Shown here: positions 28,672 through 37,597 of the stretch, piece after piece | How the letters are laid out: every line of letters starts with the position of its first letter | Position numbering within the stretch: the stretch's first letter is position 1 | DNA from: Dyadobacter sp. CECT 9275 | GTDB taxonomy: Bacteria; Bacteroidota; Bacteroidia; Cytophagales; Spirosomataceae | Reading direction: 5' to 3' | Length of the DNA stretch: 64,000 bases | Assembly (NCBI RefSeq): GCF_907164905.1 | Contig: NZ_CAJRAF010000002.1 | Span: forward strand, 992,001-1,056,000 | Notes under the pieces: generated by a model | What the model was told of the DNA's origin: nothing | The model's input: the letters and a program-made list of their open reading frames with translations, nothing else | Databases searched by the model: none | Translations under genes and position numbers: made by a program

Positions 28672-30891
28672 ATGAAGATTGACCATCACTTTTTAAACCG
28701 TTTGTTTCGTTTTAATATACGTATCCTGTCTGTGCTTTTTCTGACAGGTGCTTACCAGGTTTACGGTCAGCCAGGGACTTTATCGGCTCAGGGGATTTCC
28801 CTGATACCGTACCCGAAGGAAGTCAGGACCAGCAATGAGAATTTTACCTTTGGAAACGAAACGAATATAGTACTGGACAAAAACGCTTCGGAAAACGACC
28901 GGTTTGCAGCAGGCGAATTATTAAAGCATCTTACCAGCGTAACAGGGATCAGCGCAAAAATATCGACCAAACCTTCAAGGGGGTCCATTATCCTGACCCG
29001 TAAAAACGGAGACAAAAAAATAGGTAGCGAAGGTTATTCGCTCGTGTCTGAACCCAACTCACTCACCATTAGCGCTTCAACAGAGAGCGGTCTGTTTTAC
29101 GGAGTTCAAACGGCCCTGCAATTGATACAACGAAAAGGCAGGGAAGCCTATATTCCGGGAGTAACCATAAAGGACTGGCCCGATACCAAGGTACGTGCGG
29201 TGCATTATGATACCAAACATCACCAGGACAAGCGTAGTTACGTGGAAAGTTTGATCCGGGACCTAGCTGCCTACAAGGTCAATATGCTCGTGTGGGAATG
29301 GGAAGACAAATTTGAATACCCCAGCCATCCGGAAATAGGCGCTCCCGGGGCATTCACAATGAAAGAAATACAGGAAATAACAGCGTATGCTCACAAATAC
29401 CATATCCAGATCGTCCCGCTTGTACAAGGCCTTGGGCACGTCAGTTTTATTTTAAAATGGCCTCAGTTTGCGCATTTACGGGAATTGCCAGCTTCTAATT
29501 TCGAGTTCTGCCCGTTGAAGGACGGCTCTTACGACCTCCTTTCTGATCTCTGGAAAGATGCCATGGAGGCAACACCGGGGTCACAGTATATCCATATCGG
29601 TTCCGACGAAACCTATGAACTGGGAGCCTGCCCGGCCTGCAAAAAAAAGGAAGAAGAAATTGGCAAAAGCGGGCTGTATCACCTGTTTATAGACCGCTCA
29701 GCCAAAAAGATCGAAGCATCGGGACGGGGAATTATGACCTGGGAAGCACCAATGGGCTGGGCCAAAGGGCGTCTGGAAGTATACCACACCGGAATGAAAC
29801 AGGAAAAACCCGTCACACCACATAAGGGCATTATCCTGACCGAATCATACGACTATGAAACACATGATCTGAAATATGCCAGACAAGCCCGGTCACTTGG
29901 ACATCCGGTTTATGCCTATGACCCCAATCCGGGAATTGAACAGCTTTTTTTACCCTACTTCTTCGTCAGTGACGGAAAAGGAAAAACAAAACCCGGCAGC
30001 CTGGAAAACTCTTATCAGTTTCTGCAGGAAACGATGGGAAAGGGAGTTTTTGATGGTGTAATCCGTACCTCATGGGATGACTCCGGCCTTCCGATGCAGG
30101 CTTGGATGCTCAGCTTTGCAACCACAGCGGCCTATTCGTGGAATGCTGCCGCACCGGGTTTGAAAGATTTCACCAACATTTTCTTTAAGAACAGATATGG
30201 ACACGGATCCTCGGAAATAGATTCCCTGTATTACCTGCTCACCGAAGGTGCCTACTTTTTTATGGAGAGTTTTGAAAGGCGCGTATGGGCCTGGGGCGAA
30301 ATTGGTAAAACGCACATCCCCGATCTTCCCAGAGGGGACGCCCTGGAATATGACCCGTTCTGGAATACACAATACAAGGACCGGGTCCGTATTGCCGGCG
30401 AGCTTCTGAAAAAAATGAATATGGCTATCGCAATCTGCGACAGGAACCTCCACAGCAGCGCCCTCGAAAATGAACAGGATATCATCGTTTTCAAAACACT
30501 GGCTCAGTTGATTCAGCACACCGCACTCACTTATCAGGACCTGTCCAGCCTTGAATTTACGATCAAAGCAGCTCATCAGCAACGTTTTACCGACCTCCCC
30601 GAAACATACAGAAACCTGCAAGCGGCCGAAGGAATTGTTCAGGAACAGCTTGCAAGAAGAAAAAAGGTGTTTGAAGAACTCGTGACAGTATGGAGCAAAA
30701 CTATGCTCCCCAAGGGGATGTCTACCAATACAAAAAAATACTTCTTTGAACAGGATCGTACCCGTCATTTTGCCAATCGTACCGCTGACATGACGTATCT
30801 TATCATCGACGAAGAACAACTGGGCCTGGATGAGTACCTGGTAAAACTTCGGGAATACAACCGCTTTTTCTATAACAGATTTATGAAATGA
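28672..30891 (+). CDS. Secreted GH20 beta-N-acetylhexosaminidase
   Basis: The 739-residue exported enzyme has a signal peptide (hydrophobic near residues 18-32, ...YQVYG). A GH20b-type N-terminal domain follows (IPYPKEVRT... to ALQLIQ), then the GH20 catalytic barrel. The catalytic Asp-Glu pair is in YIHIGSDETYELG (Asp312-Glu313), and upstream blocks WEWEDKFEYPSHPEIGAPGAF and VPLVQGLGHVSF fit the family. It removes terminal beta-linked GlcNAc or GalNAc by substrate-assisted catalysis. The C-terminal 200 residues are helical and extend beyond the core. It is followed by the GH109 gene on the same strand, 96 bases later, so both probably act on host-type or bacterial amino-sugar glycans. Confidence 0.93.
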   Translation: MKIDHHFLNRLFRFNIRILSVLFLTGAYQVYGQPGTLSAQGISLIPYPKEVRTSNENFTFGNETNIVLDKNASENDRFAAGELLKHLTSVTGISAKISTKPSRGSIILTRKNGDKKIGSEGYSLVSEPNSLTISASTESGLFYGVQTALQLIQRKGREAYIPGVTIKDWPDTKVRAVHYDTKHHQDKRSYVESLIRDLAAYKVNMLVWEWEDKFEYPSHPEIGAPGAFTMKEIQEITAYAHKYHIQIVPLVQGLGHVSFILKWPQFAHLRELPASNFEFCPLKDGSYDLLSDLWKDAMEATPGSQYIHIGSDETYELGACPACKKKEEEIGKSGLYHLFIDRSAKKIEASGRGIMTWEAPMGWAKGRLEVYHTGMKQEKPVTPHKGIILTESYDYETHDLKYARQARSLGHPVYAYDPNPGIEQLFLPYFFVSDGKGKTKPGSLENSYQFLQETMGKGVFDGVIRTSWDDSGLPMQAWMLSFATTAAYSWNAAAPGLKDFTNIFFKNRYGHGSSEIDSLYYLLTEGAYFFMESFERRVWAWGEIGKTHIPDLPRGDALEYDPFWNTQYKDRVRIAGELLKKMNMAIAICDRNLHSSALENEQDIIVFKTLAQLIQHTALTYQDLSSLEFTIKAAHQQRFTDLPETYRNLQAAEGIVQEQLARRKKVFEELVTVWSKTMLPKGMSTNTKKYFFEQDRTRHFANRTADMTYLIIDEEQLGLDEYLVKLREYNRFFYNRFMK

Positions 30892-30987
30892 TCTTCGTCT
30901 GAAAACATTGGACCTTTGAACAAAGACGAAAGGTTACGGCTCTTTGCTCAGACGCATCTATTCACAAGTAAGCAATCCTTCAAACCC

Positions 30988-32343
30988 ATGAATAACTCAA
31001 GAAGAAAATTTGTAAAAAACATGTCTCTCGGTATTGCAGCGGTCAGTACTTTCAATCCGCTTTCGAAACCTTACGCAGATAAAATAAAAATCGGAGTGAT
31101 CGGAACAGGCCTGCGGGGACAGGCGCATATCAGCACACTCCTGAAACGGACGGATACAGAAATTACTGCCATCTGCGACATAGAGCCCAAAATGCTGGAA
31201 ATGAGCAGAAAGCTTTTTAAAGATACCGGAAAACCTCTCCCCAAAATTTTTACCGGCGATGCTTACGCCTACCGGAAACTACTGGATCCGAAAAGCATTG
31301 ACGCTGTCATAATTGCTACACCCTGGGAATTACACACACCCATGATCCTGGACGCCCTTGCAGGCGGACTCAAGTACATTGCCACGGAAGTGGTACTGGG
31401 TGTCACCCTGGAAGATCATTTTGAAGTGGTACGCAGTACCGAAAAAAATAACGCGCAGGTGATGATGCTAGAAAACGCCTGTTACCGCAGAGATACCCTT
31501 GCCATCACCAACATGGTGCGACAGGGGCTTTTTGGAGAACTGATCCATTTACAGGGAGGTTATCAGCACGATTTGCGGGGCGTGAAATTCAACGACGGCA
31601 TAACGCCCTACAACAGCGGCGCGGAATTTGGAGAAAAGGGCTTTTCCGAGGCAAAATGGCGCACAAATCACTCCGTTAACCGCAATGGTGACCTCTACCC
31701 GACACATGGTGTAGGCCCACTGGCTGTGATGCTGGACATTAACAGAGGCAATCGTTTTGAATCTTTGAACTCGTTTTCCACGAAAGCCAGGGGGCTGCAT
31801 AACTACATTGCAAAGAAAGGTGGTGCCGACCATCCCAATACCAAAGTTTTGTTTAAACTGGGTGATGTAGTGACCACGCATATCAAATGTACCAACGGCG
31901 AAACAATTCTGCTACAACATGATACCAACCTTCCCCGGCCTTACTCTCTTGGTTTCAGGGTTCAGGGTACCGGAGGCATCTGGATGAACCTCAATAACGG
32001 CATCTACATTGAAGGCCAGTCGAAATATGACCATGAACGCTGGGATGATGCCAAAGAATGGCTCGAAAAATATGATCATCCGCTCTGGAAAAGGTGGAGC
32101 AAAGAAGCATACCAGACAGGACACGACGGAATCGACTTTTTTGTAATGAATGCGTTTATTGAGGCCGCGAAACGGAAGGAGCCAACCCCGATGGACGTTT
32201 ATGATGCTGCCAGCTGGAGTGCTATTACACCGCTTAGCGAAAATTCCATCGAACTTGGAAATGAAACGGTGACATTTCCTGATTTTACGGGTGGCAAATG
32301 GATGAGCCGGAAAAACGATTTCGCCAGCACAGATGCGTATTAA
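30988..32343 (+). CDS. GH109 alpha-N-acetylgalactosaminidase (NAD-dependent, Gfo/Idh/MocA fold)
   Basis: This 451-residue exported enzyme starts at ATG 30988. The frame extends to a TTG at 30916, but only the later start puts the Tat-like SRRKFVKNMSLGIAAVS at the N-terminus. The Rossmann motif is KIGVIGTGLRGQAHIS. Strong family blocks of GH109 are present: MLENACYRRDTLAITNMVRQGLFGELIH, GGYQHDLR, AEFGEKGFSEAKWRTNH, NRNGDLYPTHGVGPL and KARGLHNYIAKKGG. These match the Elizabethkingia enzyme as I recall it. GH109 cleaves terminal alpha-GalNAc (blood-group A, mucin-type) through an NAD-dependent oxidation-elimination cycle. It is placed directly opposite an AgaR-like regulator and a GalN-6-P pathway. 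Confidence 0.93.
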   Translation: MNNSRRKFVKNMSLGIAAVSTFNPLSKPYADKIKIGVIGTGLRGQAHISTLLKRTDTEITAICDIEPKMLEMSRKLFKDTGKPLPKIFTGDAYAYRKLLDPKSIDAVIIATPWELHTPMILDALAGGLKYIATEVVLGVTLEDHFEVVRSTEKNNAQVMMLENACYRRDTLAITNMVRQGLFGELIHLQGGYQHDLRGVKFNDGITPYNSGAEFGEKGFSEAKWRTNHSVNRNGDLYPTHGVGPLAVMLDINRGNRFESLNSFSTKARGLHNYIAKKGGADHPNTKVLFKLGDVVTTHIKCTNGETILLQHDTNLPRPYSLGFRVQGTGGIWMNLNNGIYIEGQSKYDHERWDDAKEWLEKYDHPLWKRWSKEAYQTGHDGIDFFVMNAFIEAAKRKEPTPMDVYDAASWSAITPLSENSIELGNETVTFPDFTGGKWMSRKNDFASTDAY

Positions 32344-32415
32344 GTAACCCAGGCCAAATATTCGTAGTGCGCGTGCACAACGCATATCCGTGATAAAGGC
32401 TTTGAGCGGTTTCGA

Positions 32416-32464
32416 TTAAAGCATCAGGTTTCTGGAAAGCGTTTCCAGAAACCTGATGCTTTAA
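32416..32464. terminator. Bidirectional terminator: perfect 23-bp hairpin between convergent genes
   Basis: Arms at 32416-32438 and 32442-32464 are perfect reverse complements with a three-base loop (GCG). The stem ends in TTAAA/TTTAA on each side, so it offers a short T-run in both directions. It sits between the GH109 stop (32343) and the regulator stop (32489), which are convergent, and would end transcription of both. Confidence 0.8.
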
Positions 32465-32488
32465 AATACGGGTAACTTCACCTTACCA

Positions 32489-33268
32489 CTACACTATAAT
32501 CACCTTAACACCAGCACTTTCCAGCTTTTTCTGATCCTCCAAAGGAATACCATCATCCGTGATCAGCACGTCTATGGCGGTGATCGGCGCCATGAAAGCG
32601 AAACTCCTTTTCAGGAATTTACTGGAATCTGCCACCACAATCACCTGCTTGGAAATGGAGATCATAACACGGTTGAGATGCGCCTCCTCCACATTGGGTG
32701 TTGACAGGCCGTACACCACACTCAGGCCATCCACCGCCAGGAACAGTTTATCACAGAAATAATTTTTGAAGCTTTCCTCAGCCGTTGACCCAATGAGCGA
32801 TAGGGAGTTTTTGCGCAGAAAACCTCCCGGAACGATTACATTGGCCTTGGGATGCTCGGCAAGCTGGTCGGCAATATTCAGAGCGTTGGTGATCACCGTC
32901 AATTCAGACAGGCCAGACAGGTTTCTGGTGATCTCCATGGTGGTAGTTCCGGAGTCCAGAATGATCGTATCGCCCTCCTCGATCAATGCTGCCGCTGCTT
33001 TGCCAATACGTTTTTTTTGCTCAAAGTTCTGCTTGTTCTTATCTGAAATAGCAAAGTCGGTACCAACCCTGTCAATCTTCATTGCTCCACCTCTGGCACG
33101 TATGAGCGCATTCTTCTGCTCCAATCGTTTTAAGTCATTCCTGACCGTTACCTCACTTACCATTAGCTCTTTACTGAGCGAGGCCACATCCACCTGCCCT
33201 TTCTCTTCCAACCTTTCCAGAATAATGACGCGCCTCTGGACGGTGGATTTTTCTCCGGCTTTTCTCAT
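32489..33268 (-). CDS. DeoR-family transcriptional regulator (AgaR-like)
   Basis: The 259-residue repressor has an N-terminal DeoR winged helix (RRVIILERLEEKGQVDVASL, then VSEVTVRNDLKRLEQKNALIRARGGAM) and a C-terminal DeoRC sugar-phosphate sensor (IGKAAAALIEEGDTIILDSGTTTMEITRNL, TNALNIADQL, FLAVDGLS). DeoR proteins of this class sense phosphorylated sugars. It is divergent from the AgaS operon, with operator-like repeats in the shared 215-base gap, and convergent with GH109. The most likely signal is galactosamine-6-phosphate, tagatose-6-phosphate or a related intermediate, by context. It resembles E. coli AgaR in role, though orthology is not tested. Confidence 0.88.
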   Translation of the reverse strand: MRKAGEKSTVQRRVIILERLEEKGQVDVASLSKELMVSEVTVRNDLKRLEQKNALIRARGGAMKIDRVGTDFAISDKNKQNFEQKKRIGKAAAALIEEGDTIILDSGTTTMEITRNLSGLSELTVITNALNIADQLAEHPKANVIVPGGFLRKNSLSLIGSTAEESFKNYFCDKLFLAVDGLSVVYGLSTPNVEEAHLNRVMISISKQVIVVADSSKFLKRSFAFMAPITAIDVLITDDGIPLEDQKKLESAGVKVIIV

Positions 33269-33361
33269 AAAATAGATTCCCTTTTAAAGTTTGCCCGGTT
33301 TACTTCTTACCGGTAGTCAGGTTGAATTGATGCGTAAAAATAAATCTATTTAACATATTAA

Positions 33362-33478
33362 TTTCGTTTCCTTCGTATAAATTAATTAAAAGAAGATTAA
33401 AAAGATAAATGATGAAATTATTTGTTATTTACGAAAGGAAATGATTAATTTTGTTTCAGTAATGAAATGAAACGAAAT
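33362..33478. promoter_or_regulatory. Operator array for the AgaR-like repressor
   Basis: The gap holds several TTTC/GAAA boxes. TTTCGTTTCCTTCG lies at 33362-33375, CGAAAGGAAATG at 33432-33443, and GAAATGAAACGAAAT at 33464-33478, immediately before the AgaS start codon. GTTTCA (33453-33458) and TGAAAC (33468-33473) form a 6-bp inverted repeat with a 9-base spacer. Repeated TTTC/GAAA boxes are usual for DeoR-family operators. The last repeat would cover the transcription start predicted from the adjacent promoter. Confidence 0.6.
33421..33453 (+). promoter_or_regulatory. Perfect Bacteroidota promoter of the AgaS operon
   Basis: TTTG (33421-33424), a 21-base spacer and TAATTTTG (33446-33453) match both elements of the consensus exactly. 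The start site should fall near 33460, inside the operator-like inverted repeat, consistent with repression by blocking initiation. Confidence 0.7.
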
Positions 33479-33483
33479 AAATT

Positions 33484-34698
33484 ATGTCATCCGAAAGCAA
33501 ACTATTAAAGGAACAATATAACATTTCAAAAGAGCTGCTAGGGTTTACGTTGGCTGAGTTACAGGAAAATGAAGGATACCTGACCGCCAAAGAGATTGCG
33601 CAGCAACCCAGGCTCTGGCAAAAAACATGGCAGCTTGTATACGAAAACAAGGAAAAGCTGAGCGATTTTCTGCGTTCAGCTTTTGCGGAAGATTCTCTGA
33701 CCGTGGTACTGACGGGTGCAGGTACCTCCGCGTTCATTGGGAATGTACTTCAGGGGCCCTTTCAGAAACACACAAAAAAAACGACTACGGCGATCGCCAC
33801 AACGGACCTGATCCTTCACCCCGAGCAATACTTAAATAAAAGCGCTACGCTGCTGATATCCTTTGCCAGGTCAGGAGACAGTCCTGAAAGTCTGGCGGCG
33901 GTCAATATAGCGGATGAATATTGTGAAAAAGTGTACCACCTGATCATTACCTGTAATCCCGAAGGCCAGTTGGCACTTTCGTCGGTCCCCGGCAAAAAAA
34001 CAGCCCTAGTATTTTTGCTTCCGCCAGAAGCGGACGATCAAAGCCTTGCCATGACAGGCAGCTTTACCTCCATGCTGCTGGCCGGGCTGCTCATTGCACG
34101 TATTGCGGACATCAGCCTTCTCCGCGTTCAGGTGGATACCCTTTCTCAGTTCGGAGAAAACATTTTGGAAAATTACAGTCAGCCACTCAGGAGTGCAGCC
34201 AGGCTTGATTTTCAGCGTGTTGTTTTTCTCGGTTCCGGCCCATTGCGCTGGGTAGCCAACGAGTCTGACCTCAAAGTTCAGGAACTGACCGACGGTACTG
34301 TCATTTGCAAGTCTGATTCCTTCCTCGGATTCAGACACGGGCCCAAGGCCGTTATCAACGCAGCTACGCTCCTCGTTTATCTTTTTTCCAACAATGCACA
34401 CGTTTACCGATACGAAAACGACCTGGTAAAAGCTGTAAGCCTGGGGGAACGGGGACTCTACCGGATTGGAGTCATTGAAACTGCAAAAAAGGGAATCGAT
34501 ACCGACCTGCTCATCGAACTATCTTCCAACGGTGAATCAGTGGACGAAGAGATGCTTTCCGTTGTGAGTGTCCTCCCAGCCCAACTGCTCGGTTTTTACA
34601 AGTCGCTGGAATTGGGCCTGTCCCCCGATAAACCATCGAAGAAAGAAACCATCACCCGGGTAGTGAGAGGTGTAACCATTTACCCTTTTTCAGAGTAG
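33484..34698 (+). CDS. agaS: SIS-domain galactosamine-6-phosphate deaminase/isomerase
   Basis: The 404-residue cytoplasmic protein has two SIS domains: VVLTGAGTSAFIGN with ISFARSGDSPESLAAV in the first, and VVFLGSGPLRWVANESDLKVQELTDG plus SFLGFRHGPKAVIN in the second. The RHGPK motif and length match AgaS, which converts galactosamine-6-phosphate to tagatose-6-phosphate with ammonia release. Start ATG 33484 follows the repressor operator directly. It heads an operon with a PfkB kinase and class II aldolase, the next two steps of the pathway, which supports the assignment over a GlmS-like role. Confidence 0.9.
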   Translation: MSSESKLLKEQYNISKELLGFTLAELQENEGYLTAKEIAQQPRLWQKTWQLVYENKEKLSDFLRSAFAEDSLTVVLTGAGTSAFIGNVLQGPFQKHTKKTTTAIATTDLILHPEQYLNKSATLLISFARSGDSPESLAAVNIADEYCEKVYHLIITCNPEGQLALSSVPGKKTALVFLLPPEADDQSLAMTGSFTSMLLAGLLIARIADISLLRVQVDTLSQFGENILENYSQPLRSAARLDFQRVVFLGSGPLRWVANESDLKVQELTDGTVICKSDSFLGFRHGPKAVINAATLLVYLFSNNAHVYRYENDLVKAVSLGERGLYRIGVIETAKKGIDTDLLIELSSNGESVDEEMLSVVSVLPAQLLGFYKSLELGLSPDKPSKKETITRVVRGVTIYPFSE

Positions 34699-34732
34699 TA
34701 CCGTTACACTTATCCGAGAAAAAAAATAAAAA

Positions 34733-35689
34733 ATGAAAGATTTCGACGTATCCGTTATAGGCGAACTCAATATAGATTTTATCCTGAATCAGATCGATTC
34801 ATTTCCTGAAATCGGCAAAGAGATACTGTCCAGGCAAATGAATGTAACCCTGGGAAGTTCGTCAGCGATCTTCGCCAGTAACCTGAGCAGCCTGGACACA
34901 AAAGTGGCTTTTATTGGTAAAGTTGGCCAGGATTCCTTTGGAGAACTGATTTTGGCCACACTGAAAAACAAGCATGTCAACACGGATGCGATCCTGAGAA
35001 GAGAAGATTTAAAAACAGGTGCGACCGTTGTTCTGAACTTCGGGGAAGACAGGGCGATGATCACACACCCAGGAGCAATGGAGGACCTGGCTTTTACAGA
35101 TATTGACTGGGCCACTGTCGGCAGATCGCGCCATTTGCATCTTTCCTCTTTTTTTATTCAAAAAGGGATCCGAAAAGATGTCCCTTCTATTTTTAAAAAA
35201 GCGAAAGAAATAGGCCTTACAACCTCTTTCGATCCGCAATGGGATCCCGGCGAAGAATGGCAGATGGACCTTGAAGGTATTTTGCCCTATGTGGATATTT
35301 TTCTGCCGAACAAAAAAGAGCTCTTACACCTTACCGGGCACGGCAGTTTACAAAGTGCCGTCCGGCACATTAAGTCTTTGGCCAACACCATTGTGGTAAA
35401 ACTTGGCAACGAAGGTTCCGCGCTTTTCACTCCCGACGGTGAGGTTTTTCAGCCTGCGTTTTTGAACACCGATGTCGTTGACGCCATTGGAGCCGGCGAC
35501 AGCTTCAACGCAGGCTTTATTCACAAATTCGTTGGCGGCCATCCCCTTCCCGCATGCCAGGAGTTCGGCAATATGATAGGTGCATACTCCACTACCGCAT
35601 CCGGAGGGACAGGTGCATTCTCTGCCGGCAGTAATATACATCAGAACGTTAAAGAAAGATTTGGTTATGCCGAAAAGCAACATGATTGA
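34733..35689 (+). CDS. PfkB-family sugar kinase, likely tagatose-6-phosphate kinase
   Basis: The 318-residue ribokinase-family enzyme has an early sugar-binding block (SVIGELNIDFILNQ, NVTLGSSSAIFASNLS). Mid regions are FIGKVGQDSFGE and FLPNKKELLHLTG. The C-terminal signature VDAIGAGDSFNAGFIHKF carries the catalytic Asp of DAxGAGDxF. By position between AgaS and a class II aldolase, phosphorylation of tagatose-6-phosphate to the 1,6-bisphosphate is the expected step. PfkB proteins vary in substrate, so this is inference from context. Its 3' end overlaps the aldolase gene. Confidence 0.85.
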   Translation: MKDFDVSVIGELNIDFILNQIDSFPEIGKEILSRQMNVTLGSSSAIFASNLSSLDTKVAFIGKVGQDSFGELILATLKNKHVNTDAILRREDLKTGATVVLNFGEDRAMITHPGAMEDLAFTDIDWATVGRSRHLHLSSFFIQKGIRKDVPSIFKKAKEIGLTTSFDPQWDPGEEWQMDLEGILPYVDIFLPNKKELLHLTGHGSLQSAVRHIKSLANTIVVKLGNEGSALFTPDGEVFQPAFLNTDVVDAIGAGDSFNAGFIHKFVGGHPLPACQEFGNMIGAYSTTASGGTGAFSAGSNIHQNVKERFGYAEKQHD

Positions 35690-36494
35690 CAAGCTCAGAG
35701 AGATGCGGAAAACCCATTCATCTCTGCTTGCTACGAATTTTTACAACTACGAAACCCTGCGGGGTATTATGCAGGCTGCATCGCATCTCGGCCAGCCAGT
35801 GATTCTGCAGCTCACCAAAAGCTCCATTGACTATATGGGATTGTCCGTTGCGGTGAATCTTGCCAAATCGTCACTTGAAGAATATCAGGTAGAAGGCTGG
35901 CTTCACCTGGACCATTCCGGATCCTATGACCTTGTACACGAGTGCCTAGACGCGGGGTTTGATTCCGTGATGATCGACGCCAGTGAGAAATCGCTCGGAG
36001 AAAATATAGAGATCACCCAAAGGGTAGTCGAACTGGCCGCAAGGTACAACGCCAACGTAGAAGCAGAGCTGGGCTATATCGCCAAACTTGGCCAGTCCAA
36101 AGAGAAAACCGGCTTTACGGATCCCGCCGAAGCAAAGTATTTTGTGGAACAGACGGGTATCAACGCTCTTGCGGTAGCCATCGGGTCGGCACACGGATTT
36201 TATACACAGGAACCCAAACTGGACATGGAGCGCCTGAAGGAAATTCAGGCAGCCACCCACATTCCGCTGGTACTGCACGGCGGTTCGGGAATTCCGGGAG
36301 ACAGCCTGAAAGAGGCGATCAAAAACGGGATTTGCAAGATAAATCTTGCTACCGAAATCAAAAATATATTCATGCAGACCCTCAAGAATTCAATGGTTCA
36401 CAACCAGGACATTGATCTCAGAAATGTGTTCCCCTCGGCAATTGAGGCCGTTTCTCTGCTGGTAGAGAAAAAACTGGAAATTGTAAAAAGCTAG
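35667..36494 (+). CDS. Class II ketose-bisphosphate aldolase (tagatose-1,6-bisphosphate aldolase-like)
   Basis: The enzyme has about 275 residues, starting at ATG 35667 (MPKSNM) or 35682 (MIDKLREM). The frame is open to 35580, but that would overlap the kinase by 110 bases. Class II zinc-aldolase blocks are present: GWLHLDHSGSYDLVHECLDAGFDSVMIDAS (zinc His and catalytic Asp), ANVEAELGYIAKLGQ, AVAIGSAHGFYT, and LVLHGGSGIPGDSLKEAIKN with KINLATEIK. It splits a ketose-1,6-bisphosphate to dihydroxyacetone phosphate and glyceraldehyde-3-phosphate. The third catabolic enzyme in the operon, it closes the galactosamine-6-P to triose-P route. GatY/KbaY-type specificity is inferred. Confidence 0.9.
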   Translation: MPKSNMIDKLREMRKTHSSLLATNFYNYETLRGIMQAASHLGQPVILQLTKSSIDYMGLSVAVNLAKSSLEEYQVEGWLHLDHSGSYDLVHECLDAGFDSVMIDASEKSLGENIEITQRVVELAARYNANVEAELGYIAKLGQSKEKTGFTDPAEAKYFVEQTGINALAVAIGSAHGFYTQEPKLDMERLKEIQAATHIPLVLHGGSGIPGDSLKEAIKNGICKINLATEIKNIFMQTLKNSMVHNQDIDLRNVFPSAIEAVSLLVEKKLEIVKS

Positions 36495-36498
36495 TTTG

Positions 36499-37590
36499 AT
36501 GAAAAAATATCTTTATTTTGGAATACTACCTTTTTTTGTTCTTATGCAAAACTGCAACGAAACCCGGAATTCGGAATATTATAGCCAGGAGGACTACCCT
36601 ATCGTAGAAAAATATGACTCGCACGTTCATATTAACTCCTTCAACCCTGCCTTTCTGGATTTTGCCGCCAAAAACAATTTCCGCCTGCTCAGCCTGAATG
36701 TGGCCGCACCAGAATATGTACCCATAGAAATACAGCAGGATTTCGCTGTCGAACACCTGAAGAAACATGCGGATCGCTTTGCCTATACAACCAGCTTTCA
36801 TATCGAAAACATCGGTGACAGCAGCTGGCAGGAGCGTACGATTGGATACCTGCGTGAATCATTTGCCAGGGGCGCCTGTGGTGTGAAGGTCTGGAAGAAC
36901 ATCGGAATGGAATATAAAGACGGCAAGGGCACATTTGTTATGATTGATGATCCGCGCCTGGACCCGATCTGGGATTTTATAGAAAAAAATAATAAAACCC
37001 TGGTGGGTCACCTGGGGGAGCCCAAAAACTGCTGGCTGCCTCTCGAGAAAATGACCGTAAAAAACGACCGTGAGTACTTTGCAGGCCATCCTGAATACCA
37101 TATGTTTCTGCACCCTGAATTCCCCTCGTACGAAAAACAGATCGAAGCAAGGGATAATATGCTGGCTAAACATCCCCGGCTGCGCTTTAACGGCGCACAT
37201 CTGGCCAGCCTGGAATGGAGCCTGGACGAACTGGCCAAAAGACTGGATAAATTCCCTAACATGGTGGTAGACATGGCCGAGCGAATCTCCCACATCCAAT
37301 ACCAGACGGTTCAGGATCACCAAAAAGTATACGACTTTTTTATCAAATACCAGGACCGGGTACTTTATTCTACCGATCTGGTTTTTGACGATAGCCAGGC
37401 CCCTGAAGATTTTCTGAAACACGCGGACGAAACCTGGAAAAGCCATTGGGCTTTTTTTACATCCGATCAGGTGATGAAGGCACCCGAGGTAAGCGAAAAA
37501 TTTGAGGCACTGCACCTGCCCCGTGTCGTCATCGACAAGCTTTACAGAAAAAATGCCGAAAAATGGTTTCCGTTGACCCTAACACAGTAG
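36499..37590 (+). CDS. Lipoprotein amidohydrolase-2 family TIM-barrel protein
   Basis: The 363-residue protein starts at ATG 36499, giving a lipoprotein signal MKKYLYFGILPFFVLMQNC (Cys19). Metal-binding features of amidohydrolase_2 enzymes are visible: VEKYDSHVHINS near the start, LVGHLGEP, FNGAHLASLEWS, and LYSTDLVFDDSQ near the end (Asp). Such proteins hydrolyse lactones, amides or carry out decarboxylations. It is not the cytoplasmic NagA/AgaA deacetylase, which belongs to another subgroup and is not exported. It begins 4 bases after the aldolase stop, so it is part of the operon, but acts outside the cytoplasm. The reaction is unknown. Confidence 0.85.
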   Translation: MKKYLYFGILPFFVLMQNCNETRNSEYYSQEDYPIVEKYDSHVHINSFNPAFLDFAAKNNFRLLSLNVAAPEYVPIEIQQDFAVEHLKKHADRFAYTTSFHIENIGDSSWQERTIGYLRESFARGACGVKVWKNIGMEYKDGKGTFVMIDDPRLDPIWDFIEKNNKTLVGHLGEPKNCWLPLEKMTVKNDREYFAGHPEYHMFLHPEFPSYEKQIEARDNMLAKHPRLRFNGAHLASLEWSLDELAKRLDKFPNMVVDMAERISHIQYQTVQDHQKVYDFFIKYQDRVLYSTDLVFDDSQAPEDFLKHADETWKSHWAFFTSDQVMKAPEVSEKFEALHLPRVVIDKLYRKNAEKWFPLTLTQ

Positions 37591-37597
37591 GAAAGCC

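Noticed and set aside
30070-30819. A 249-codon minus-strand frame opposite GH20
   Set aside because: GH20 motifs on the plus strand decide the coding strand. The antisense frame is a by-product of codon bias.
36859-37515. A 218-codon minus-strand frame opposite the amidohydrolase
   Set aside because: No recognisable feature and completely inside a convincing operon gene.
36499-37590. The exported amidohydrolase as the missing GalNAc-6-P deacetylase
   Set aside because: It carries a lipoprotein signal and belongs to amidohydrolase_2, while NagA/AgaA enzymes are cytoplasmic and of another subgroup.
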